Positions 50,001 to 62,000 of a DNA stretch of 64,000 nucleotides are shown piece after piece. The stretch comes from Ypsolopha sequella. Lineage: Eukaryota; Arthropoda; Insecta; Lepidoptera; Ypsolophidae. Under the pieces are notes generated by a model. The model ran no database searches. It was not told the DNA's origin and was given only the letters and a program-made list of their open reading frames with translations. The translations under genes were made by a program, and so were the position numbers. Positions within the stretch are counted from its first letter, which is position 1; every line of letters begins with the position of its first letter. The DNA lies in contig OW203993.1 of NCBI GenBank assembly GCA_934047225.1, positions 25,744,069 to 25,808,068 of the forward strand. The letters run 5' to 3'.

Positions 50001-53000
50001 ACGAGTATAACGCCTTAAAAATATGCGTTCGGTAGCGTACATGAATTTTCAAAATCGTAATCATAGGAAGGTTTTCTTTATTTTTCTTGGAGTCATAGTG
50101 TAATTGTGCAACTGCAGTACCATTTAAATGTGCGTATTGATCTACGCCACACAACGGCAATGGTCATATTTCCGGACGCCCGGTCAGTTATAGAGATACC
50201 AAAATGACAGCCTTAAATTTTTTACACACCGCCTTAACTTCCTTTATTTTGAGAGATCCCTAAAATCCCTGTTTTTATAACAAAAGTTCCCATTAAAACT
50301 CACCACAACAGCTCTGAATGAGACGAATGATCCAACACTCGCACACAAACGTTGTTCAGTATGCGCACGAGTCGTTCCGCGTCACTGCCACCCCCCACCC
50401 CGCCGCTACCCAACACCAGCAGCAACTCTTCCAGAAGCTGCCCGATAGCGGATGCGCCAATGCGGGACCCACAGCCCGCTGTCTCGTAGAACTAACGGGT
50501 AAATATTATCACATCATATTACATGCCGAAGATATCCGTCAGAGATCGAAGGTGACCGACATAGCCTGCCGAATCAGTAAGTTGAAGTGGCAGTGGACTA
50601 GCCATATTTGTCGCCGACGTGATAACCGTTGGGGCCGAAAGGCATTGGAACGGAGACCACGTACAGCAAAGCGCAGCGTAAGCCGCCCACGTGCCCGCTG
50701 GACTGACGATCTGAAGGACGTTGCAGGTGGCGGCTGGATGAGGATGACTGAGGACCGCCAAGAGTGGCGTAATATTGGGGAGGCCTATGTCCAGCAGTGG
50801 ACGAATACGGGCTGATGGATGGATTACATGCGGTCCGATTTAGAATTTCATCGCTAAGGTTGATATTACAATAGCATTTTTAAAAGATCCTTCATCAAAA
50901 ATTTTCTACAGAAACTGATCCATTAGTACAACATGTCGTAAAAAAGAACATAAAACATTTGACGTCAAATTTAAAAACAAAACATTGATCAAAGAAAACT
51001 GATAGTGTAATATCGGCCTAAAATGCATGCGGAGATTTTTCATTTGAACGAAATACTTTTATCACTGCATTGAACAGTGAACTGCATTGAACATATTCGG
51101 TCTTACCACAAAACAGTGTTTAACTTTAGACAGTGTTTAAATCTGTTGCTCTCACTCTTTTACAATATGAAAAAAAAGGTGACAACGACAGATTTAAACA
51201 CTGTCTAAAGTTAAACACTGTTTTGTAGTAACACCGATTGTTTTCTTTCATTTAAAATTTACTTTAACTTGCCTATAAGAACCTGTTAAAGTACATTATA
51301 ATATATTTTGCTATAACCACGATAGTTTCAGAACTCACCGTAGTCAAGGCCTGTGCGAGATATTTGAACGCCGGCAGAGATTCGTGGGAAGGTCTCTGTC
51401 CAGACCTCAGTCTCTTCACTTGGCTGGCGATGGCACAAACGAACCTTTCCTCGTAAGCCGCTAGGGCAGGCCCGCGACCCGATACCAGGGCACCTGATAT
51501 TAGGGATAGGGCTCTAATGGCGGCCTGAAAAACAGAATACATACTTTTATAGTTCTTGCAATCTACTAACCTGTTTTACTTGAGTGATCTGGTACTCTAA
51601 AAAGGCCGCTTTGAATGAATCATATTATGATTCCAGTCTAATGCCGTCTCTTTTGCACGCGTGAAAAAATCCTAAAATCTATCCTACTTTCAAATCATTT
51701 TATGAGACACCCAAGTCGGCTTTTTTAGATCTCCTTCATAACTCATTTTATGATTCACCAAGTCTGTCTTTTTAGATCTCCTGCATAACTCATTTTATGA
51801 TTCACCAAGTCTGCCTTTTTAGATCTCCTGCATAACTCATTTTATGATTCACCAAGTCTGCCTTTTTAGATCTCCTTCATAACTCATTTTATGATTCACC
51901 AAGTCTGTCTTTTTAGATCTCCTGCATAACTCATTTTATGATTCACCAAGTCTGCCTTTTTAGATCTCCTGCATAACTCATTTTATGATTCACCAAGTCG
52001 GCCTTTTTAGATCTCCTGCATAACTCATTTTATGATTCACCAAGTCGGCCTTTTTAGATCTCCTGCATAACTCATTTTATGATTCACCAAGTCGGCCTTT
52101 TTAGATCTCCTGCATAACGTGCCAATGTGTGTGTACGACACGCTCCGGCAGGCACGCACACCAGCGCAATGTGCTTCTACACGGCATAACAACTGAAGCA
52201 AATTAGGCGTCGTGGATTAACATAACTGAAATGTACTGTCTTAGGTAGGCAGACACGACAAATCTCCATTTGCTACGATCCTGACACCCTTTACGATTTT
52301 TTATTTTTTGTTAATCAATCGCTTGACACAAGCTCTTCGAAAAAAAATATTGTCTCTAACACATGCTAAAAATAGATAGAGCAACTATGCATCCTATACT
52401 CACTCTTTCGCACATTCGCTACCGCTTTAAGCGTGACAGGGATAGAAAGGCGTTCTGACTATTCTTTCATTGGCCATTTGGCCTTTACAACTTTGCCAGA
52501 TAAAAGGAGAGTACGCCGAGAGAGTTCACCTCCAGAATCGTTCCGGGGCATAGAGAAACTATCTCGAGGTGCAACGGCACTTGATTGGTTCGAAATAAAT
52601 TCCGCCAACTTTCAATGCGCTTTCACGCGCTCTGATTGGCCAAGCCAACACCACACAGTTATAGAAATAAAGAATCCCAGTAAGTAGCAGTGAGATGCAC
52701 ATAGTAAGTCTGTGCAAAGCACTGATTAGTTGGCGAAATCGGACGATACGGCGTTTACCCTTGCGGGCCTATTTTTTCTATTCTAGTGTAACGTACATTG
52801 AGGTCCGGACTGGCGATGGAATGTATGGTATCTGCCAGTATGGAGGAGTCGTCTATGCTGTTGGGCTGACTGTGCGTCTGCTGCTGTTGCTGAGCCAAGA
52901 GGGACGCGGGGCTGATGTGGCGTGGTGGGGACATCGGTATTATGCTGCGGGCAAAGAAAACACGTTAGGGGCCCTGCTCTGTAATGTATGTAAAATAAGC

Positions 53001-56000
53001 CACGAGCGACCAGCGCCTAGACTATGTACCTTTGAATCGGTTGCCAACTGGTTGCTAGCCGTCAAAAACATAAATAAACTATCGAATTCCGATTGTCTAA
53101 CGATACGTTCGCGCTTGAAGTGACTTCAAAGTTCATAAATAGTTTTTCAATGCATGTGCTCGTAAAGGCCCACTTTTTATGCATCAAAACCGAACAAAAA
53201 GTCGATTATTTTGCCCTAGGGCTTTATTATTATTTTTTTTTTATTTATTTACAACGGTTGGCTAACCTGCAGCCTTTCCTGTGTACCATAGATGTTATAC
53301 ATTTTTTTCCACTGTTTAACGGCTCTGGATACAATCCTTTTGAGCCAATTATAATTTAAAGTTCACAAGATTATATTTGTTTTCATTTCCTCACACTATG
53401 CATTGAAAAACGTAGTATGATACACGGGCGTAAAAGCAATAAATTACTCGGTTACGTTTAAAACACTCGCTACGCTCGTGTTTTAAATCGTCCTCGTAAT
53501 TTATTCCTTTTCGCCCTAGTAGCATAAACTACTATAATACCCAGTGAAGGCAATTTCAAAAGTTGAAGGCAATTTCAAAAGTTTTTATCTATGTTTATGG
53601 TGCTTGGCAAACGATTCAAGGATAGGTTATAGCACCGCAGAACGGTTGTTAATAAATAAGGTTTGGATAATAATAATAACTTATTTTTTATTTTCATAAT
53701 TAAGTTTTGAGAAACGCGTACTGACTTTCAACAGAAAGTCGGTCAAAAAACAATCTCCTCGAAGCTGTGAAACTTTTTGAATTTTGAAAAGAGGTTTTTC
53801 GCTGCGAGGAAAGAAAGGAGACCTTGCCGTTCAAGTTCCCTTTCCTTTACATACAAAAGCCGCACAAACACCCATTGCTTTAACTTTTCAATGAAAATAA
53901 GAAAATATTCAATTATTTGTAAACTGACAAGCTAACAGACACAAACACACAGTGCCCTCTATGCAGACCTAATTTGACAGTAAGCATCCCCATTCCTGGG
54001 TGTTTTCGGGGAGGGGTCATGCCGGCCAAGCCCCCCCCCCCCCCTTGTATCTGCCAATGCTATCAAGTCGGTGTCTAGGACGAAAGGGCCCGTGATGACC
54101 TTGGATTCTTGTTGAAGTGTGTAACAGTAACAGACCTTTGCCTGTGCGTTGGCGGCGGCACGTGACTTCTGACTGTCGGGATAGGTATCGGCTCGTCTAA
54201 AAACTTGAGGTCAGGCTCGCGGAGGTCAGACTGCGTGACCTTGGGCACTTGTGCGTCCAGCTGCGCGATTAAGTCGGGATCAAGGCCGAATGGGCCCGTG
54301 ATGACCTTGGGCTCTGGGGGCAATCTGTTTGGAGGGAAAGATTTTGATATTTAACCCATTCAATTATCGATTTTAGATAACAATTGAAGAAAAAAAGGTA
54401 TGGAGCGCGATCGCGCCTGTTAAATTAGATGGGTTCAACGTTAATTGGTGGAAAATGAGAAGAAAAAAACTGGAGTAAAACATAAAAGCTAAACAATGTT
54501 TGAGTACATTTTGTAGCTTGAAGTTAGCGGGCTCAAATCCCGTATTGACCCTTGTGAGTTCTGTCTGCGTGCTTCGGAAGGCACAGTTCATAATACTTCT
54601 TTACCTATGAAATTGCCGAAATGTTCATAAAGATTCATGAATTCATAATTCCTGTAATTCAATTATTTGTTTTTTGTTTAAAAGTTGATTTCGAGGTTTT
54701 ACATCTACGAATTAAATTTTGTTTTTATTTTCAGTTTGTATATAAAAATTAAACGTTCAAAAACAGTTCGTCCTAAATGCCATCCATTTCCATCATAAGA
54801 TTCGTAACAATTTTTTACAGTTGATACTTTCAAAAATAAAATTAACGTTGTTTCATTCATACACATAAGAAATTACATAACTTGGATTTGTCATTCCTAA
54901 AAAAATGCAAAAATGCTAGTACCGAAAATTGAGTTTCCTTCAAATTCTCTATAGAAAACGACAATTTCATATTTAAAGACCTTATATTTGTGTCCGAAGT
55001 ACGGCGACAAGGCCCACCACCCGTCACGCTGCAACGTAATAATCGTCGGTGACTTTCATTTCACTATCCACACTCGGCGCCTCTGACCGCCCTCGGGGAT
55101 TCACGTCGTGACTATATAAAGGTGACTAACGGTATCTCTGGCTGCGCGGGTAGTTCTTCCATCTCTTCCTCCTCTTCATCGTAGGCGCACGGCGGCGCCT
55201 CCACAGAGATCACACGCTTCGGCTCCAATTCCTGAAAAATATTGTCGTTTAGAGGAGCGCTATATCAAATTTTATAAAGACGGTATCGTTTAACACTAGC
55301 GGACGCTCTGCACCGTTGCAGGTCGTTGCACGATGCCGTGGGATTTCCCTAAAATCCTTGCTTAGCGAATGTGTTTGTCATACAAAGAATCTGCAAATTT
55401 CAAGTTCCTAGTTCCATATGTGTTGAATATGGAATATATATATATTTAAATCTTATTTATTTTATAAGCCATACATCTTAAGATTAATTCAGCTTAAAAA
55501 TAATTACAATGTTGCTTAAACTTTATATGTTATGATGATGTGTAAAACAGTTGGGATTACTACTATGAGTATTTTTATAATATTCAGATCTATCAGTCTA
55601 TTATGAAACTTACAAATCTATCACTATATTCGGCGTGAACCCTGAACTTAAGATTTGATGGAGAAAGAAGAGAAAATCGCCAGTAGAGCACCGAGTTTCA
55701 TTTAAGAAATCCAACCTACATTGTTGTAGGAGGTCCTCTTCTCTCTCACATCGTGTACAGTTTGGATCGTCTCTTTTTTTCATGATGAAGTTAAACTTGT
55801 TAAGTGGGATGTGGTAAGTTCGAGTTCGGAAGCATATAACTAGATATTTTCTGTTGATATGGATTATGAACGTCAGAAAAAAAGACACGCTAGGGTTTAG
55901 CTGCAAGCCGAGTTTTGTGGCAGTCAATTAAGGGTACAAAAAAGAAAATTACGGGCAAAACTTCGTGTTAGGAGATTATCTTAAAACCAAAACCTACGGA

Positions 56001-59000
56001 TGTTTTCATATCAACAACAACATGCATCCCCATTCACGATTATAATAGAATGTAAGATGGCTCGTTTTTCAAAGTGCGCAAAAGATAGCATGAATTTAAA
56101 TGAACCATAAACGATTTGAAAGGTCGAGTCAAGTTAAGGTGAGATGCGAGGGAAGAACTGCAAAAAGAAGCAATATAAGCTTGCTTAAATAAGTCAATTA
56201 CACCGCCGCATTAAAAATTTACGTATACCTTAATTTTAAATTCTGAAATATACAATTTAGCGTAGTCTCATCGCAATTTTTTATATGAGAACTAGGGCTC
56301 ACAGTTCAATCTGTTTTCGTGTCATGCGTGGAAACGTTCTATTTATATCCGTTTTTATTCACTATCAGAAAAACGTTTAATTCGGAAAACGTAGATACGT
56401 AAGTACGTCGTCGTTACGTTTCTACGTCGCAACGGTGTGTTTTCAACTAGAAGCCAAAAACCATAGCCTAAACCTATAAACTGCTCGGTTTTTCTTTATT
56501 CTTTATTGCACCAAAATCTTAAATAATATAAAATACACATGAATAAAAATGTGTACAAGGGCGAGCTTATTTCTAAAGAAATTTCTTCCAGCCAACCTTC
56601 AATGTGGTGAAAAGGCAGTGAGAATGGTGGGCAAATAATTGTGCACGACTTTAAAAACAGAAAATTTGATAGAAAAAAATAAATTTAATGAATAAGCAAG
56701 AATACATGCAAATAAATATACATATACTTTTACATATATAATTATATCCAATAAATAAACAATACTTAAATACTCAAAATAAACATACGTAAAATAATTA
56801 TATTTAACAAAACAAAGAAAACACTGTGGTTTTCAATGACTGATATGACAGTCAGCGCAAAGATGACACTGATGTTTAGTTCAAAGAAACCACATCTATG
56901 GCTTATAAAGAAGGTCAGTTATACATGATATATGTGCTCTACTCTATGGTCAATGTCTTCTTTCAAAATGTAGACTTCGAAAAAACGTCGATAGCTACCC
57001 TACGTATTGTAGAATGAAACATTATTAGGAGTACGGTGAAGTGAAATGCAAGCTTGTCAGTTTGACACTCATCTTTATTCATGACATTTGAGTATGTCTA
57101 CATCAAAGAGGATGCATATATAAAATAACACAACATCTTCCTTCTTGGAAAAATTAAAATGTACATACGCAAATAATATAACATCCTTCTTATTAAAAAA
57201 AAAAAAATTTAAACTATTATCCTTTTACAATACAAAAAACAAACAAAATAAATATCTAGACTTTACCAATTTTAAACAACCAACCATCACCTTATACCAC
57301 CGCTGTCACCATGAAGTGAAATGCAAGCTTGTCAGTTTGACACTCATCTTTATTCATGACATTTGAGTATGTCTACATCAAAGAGGATGCATATATAAAA
57401 TAACACAACATACGGTACTCACCGTGTTTGGTTTTTATATTTTCCCGAATTTTCAGCAGTTTCATCTGCCATGGACGCGGGATTACTAGTCGGTGCAGCG
57501 ACGACGACAGGCTAGGAAGCGTAACGATCTACCCTCCGTCTCTGTCGTTTACTGTTACTTGCGACGACGACGACAGGCTAGGAAGCGTAACGATCTACCC
57601 TCCGTCTCTGTCGTTTACTGTTACTTGCGACGACGACGACAGGCTAGGAAGCGTAACGATCTACCCTCCGTCTCTGTCGTTTACTGTTACTTGCGACGAC
57701 GACTGGATTTACATCTACCGGCCTACACACTACACTCACGGTTTCCGTTCGGAAATCACACGATGTTTTACGAGCCTTGCTCTTACACAACTCAATCACT
57801 GGCTTCCAAGTACCCGAATATAAAATAAAAAAACCAAACACGGTGAGTCCCGTACTCCTAATAATGTTTATAATGACCGTGTGAATTTAAAATCTTATCT
57901 TGCAGAATTAAGTTTACGTAGAATAATAAAACTACGTAGTTTTGAAGTCTACGGTTTTGTTAGGCGTACATGTCAAACAACGTATCTGGCGTATTTCTGA
58001 CTATACGTATAACAGGGGAACCCCTTCCTCTTACCTCACTGGGTAGTTGTATAGGCCTCCCGGCAGCTGACAGCGGTACGACCATCGATCTACGAGCCTC
58101 CGCGCTGCGACTCTTGCTAGCACGTTTGATTCGCTCTTCCAGCAGCGACAAGTCTTTATCCGATATCTGGAACCGCGATAAAGAATAACAAATCTATTAG
58201 TCATTTTATTGATAATGATGTAAATTATCTTTTTTTTTTTTAGATAAAATGGTCGAAAACAAAGATGACCTTGTGTTGATAAAACATAAATAGGGTACAG
58301 TGTTAACTGTTTTTTTTTTCAATGCAAGTGCTCGTAAAAGCCTACTTTTTATGCATCAAAACCGAACAGAAAGTCGATTATTTTGCCCTAGGGCTTTATT
58401 ATTATTATTTTTTTTTTATTTATTAACAATGGTTGGCTAACCTGCAGCCTTTCCTGGGTACCATAATTGTTATATATATTTTCCACTGTTTAACGGCTCT
58501 GGATAGAATCCTTTTGAGCCAATCATAATTTAAAGTTCACAAGATTATATTGTTTTATTTCCTCACACTATGCATTGAAAAACGTAGTATGATACACGGG
58601 CGTAAAAGCAATAAATTACTCGGTTACGTTTAAAACACTCGCTACGCTCGTGTTTTAAATCGTCCTCGTAATTTATTCCTTTTCGCCCTTGTAGCATAAA
58701 CTACTATTAGAATCGTCTGTAAGTACAGACGACCTGAAGGACGTTGCGGGTAGCGGCTGGATTAGGATGACGCAGGACCGCCAAGAGTGGCGAAATATTG
58801 GAGAGGCCTATGTCCAGCAGTATACGAACATAGGCTGATGGATGGATGGATTTCTAGACGCTGTAAAGTCGAAGATGGTACTCATCCATACGAACGACTT
58901 TTGCTATGGGACAACCTCTGCTTTTTTTCGAAATGTCAGGGCTGGCTTTATAGTAAAATTTGTTCGTATAGACAAATACTGTATCTACTACCTTAAGGTG

Positions 59001-62000
59001 ATATATCGTCCGTGCAAAGGTTCCCGTTACTCCAGGCGGAAAACCCGCAGTGCGAGAGGGACGGAATCGGTGAAAAATTACAAAAAGTCGGTTTTAAATT
59101 AATACAAAATCAACAAAAATCGCTATGTAAATTTCCATAACCAGTAATTAGGTACTGTTAAAACCCATCTAAATAAATATTTTTGAAGTCTGTATGCTGT
59201 CCCAATTTGTCAGAATATCAAAAAAGTGTAAATTTAGACCTTATCTCCATAATTATTTCTATCGAGTGAAATTCCTCCAATCGCGTTTCTGATAGTCCAA
59301 AATCTAGAAAAAGGTCCCAAAATTGTTATACTATTTTATTTAACTTGGGACTTCTTTTGAACAACATCACTTTAAAAAGTGTCGATTTTGACGATATACC
59401 CCCTTAAGATAGAATAACAATAAGATACGTTTATTGTCAAAAAAAAACCGAATACAAAAAGGCACAGGTATATGGTATAGGTATTCACAAACAACACTTA
59501 TTAGGGACAAAAAATACATTAAATTAACACGAATATATACAAAACAACATATTTCACAAAGGGAGATAGCCCATCAGCTATGTTACTGGCTACCCTGTCA
59601 TCAAAAAGTATAAAATAAAATAGCTCAGTCGGATCTGTTTTTTAAATATTTGTGACATTAGTAGTTTATGTTACGCCCGTGTATCATACTACGTTTTTCA
59701 ATGCATAGTGTGAGGAAATAAAACAAATATAATTTTGTGAACTTTAAATTGTAATTGGCTCAAAAGGACTGTATCCAGAGCCGTTAAACAGTGGAAAAAA
59801 AAGTATGACATTTATGGTACACAGGAAAGGCTGCAGGTTAGCCAACCATTGGAAATAAATAAATAAAAAATAATAATAATAAAGCCCTAGGGCAAAATAA
59901 TCGACTTTCTGTTCGGTTTTGATGCATAAAAAGTGGGCCTTTACGAGCACATGCATTGAAAAATTATATGTGGATTGTCGAGATAATTCCCCAATGACCA
60001 ACTTACTTGTCCAATCATCTTGTACACTTTCTCCCCCTCCAGGAAGTAAGCGTTGGCGACACAGTTGAGCGCGGCGGATCTGACCGCGTTGTCCCTGTCC
60101 CCGATATGCCTCGCGAGCTCCTTCAGAGCGACTCCGGCTGACGGCATCATGATCGTGGACCCGTACGTTTCGAGGAGTAGCCCGATGCAGTCCAGGGATT
60201 CTGGGGAAATTAAATATATTTATTTATAGCTGCGCGTGCGTAAAGTCGGCATTTTCCGCACTTGTGCTATAAAAAATATACGAAACTCGTGCGAGAAACT
60301 CACACTCGTCAGAAAACGTTTCATCGCTCTCGTATCGTAATGTACTATTATGTAATGTAGGTATAACAGATACACTTATTACAGGTCAGTTTTAATGTAA
60401 TATAAGTAATTAAATAATCTATGTTTATAGGTAATAGTTCTATGTCATAAATAATAATATGGGGAAATACCCGGGTGAATAATAAAGTTTGGGTTTACTT
60501 GAATTTAATTTAAAAAATACACTCTAATAAAATAAAAATATAGGAATAAGGAATAAATAATATTATAAATAAATGTAGTTTTAGTTAATTAAAAGTTTAT
60601 AATATAAAGGTAAAAAATAAAATTTTACTCAAGATATATTTCGGGCCCCGGCATCAGTTGAGAATACTTTTAACTAACTAGAACTACATTAAAAATCTTA
60701 TAAAAAAGAGATAAATATATATTTATCAAAAAATTATAAATAAATGCAATACATATAATAAATATATGCCTAACTACACGCATTCGAAGAAGGGCAATAA
60801 ACTTATAAGGATAAGGAACTTGCAGACCGGCCGGATGAGCCAGACATCGCCCGCGGCGCTGCAGGGGTGCGGGGGCGGCCTTATGTTGCATTGAGTGAGA
60901 GATATACCTTCTCTCTTACAAGCCTGCAACCGTTTCTCACGTGATTCCCATTATCGTCATCCCTGCTCACTGTAACGACATGGGCGAAAACTGACTTATC
61001 CAGTTTGCCTATAGTACTTACCGTCGAAGAAAGGCAAAGGCAGAAGACGCAAGTTACCAAGAACTAAAGGATTTGGCTCTGGACAGAGAACCGAAGATGC
61101 TATACCGAAAAGAGTATTTTAATTATTTGATGATGATCGAAGAAATTGCCCAAATTTCGGTCATTTTGTGATTGCATCATTTTTTGTAATTTTGGCAATT
61201 CTTTTGTACCATCTTGTAGCCATTGCAATTTAACATATTTCGACCATAGACGAATACAGCCCACATAGACATTTACATTTCACAGACAGCAATTGCTGAG
61301 CATGTATCCATTTGCCAAAACTGTATATAGTATGTATATTAAACTATGTTATTGTAAAATGTTATTGTAAAATATTATTATAAAATGTTCTAAGTTTAGT
61401 TTAAGTTTACTTTTTTTGTTCACCTTTAAATGTGTTTTGGCAATAAATTTCCATTTTCTTTATTTCTTTCATAGACTCCTCAGAACAGGCGACCGATTTC
61501 TGTCAAAACACATCTGACTAAACGAGCACATATAATTCACCACTCAAAAATGATCTGTTTCGATTGGCCAAACCAAAATGGCTTCTATATTAATTACGTG
61601 ACAGTCTTCGTCCTCGGTAAAGATAAGTTTGTGGCGCTATACGTAAGATATAATGACCTTGGAAGAGCCAATAGGATTGCAGTATCCCGTTCTTTATGCC
61701 TCGGCTTGCTGACGGAATTTTTTGTACCCCAGATATTGAACAATAGACGTATATTTCTGGGCTGTTTTGTCTATATAAGTTATAACTAGGGATGCAACGA
61801 TTACGAAGCGGTGCATCGTTTTGCATCTGTAATCGTAATAATTACGATTAATAACGAAGCGATGCATCGTCGTAAGAATTTTTAAATTGAAAGTTCTTCA
61901 GACATGGATATGGGCTTAGTTCCCTTTGCCTTCCCACATAGTGAGAATATTTAAAAAAGAAGTCAATTGGGGTTAAGAATTTTACGAGTGAAAATTGTTG

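Larger units (their letters stand above)
57017..57869. repeat. TIR element hosting the TRIM and a 66-bp tandem array
   Basis: Outer ends 'aaacattattaggagtacgg' and 'cccgtactcctaataatgtt' are inverted; after removing the TRIM the arms extend through 'tactcaccgtgtttggtttt' (57416 on) versus 'aaaccaaacacggtgagtcc' (57800-57850). Confidence 0.8.

Noticed and set aside
50318..50815. A 165-residue plus-strand open frame
   Set aside because: Composite: the first half is antisense of an msps exon, the second half an RTE LINE C-terminus.
57428..57828. Open frames of 131 and 111 codons with 22-residue repeats
   Set aside because: They are produced by the 66-bp tandem array, whose length keeps several frames open; no protein family, and it lies inside a non-coding TIR element.
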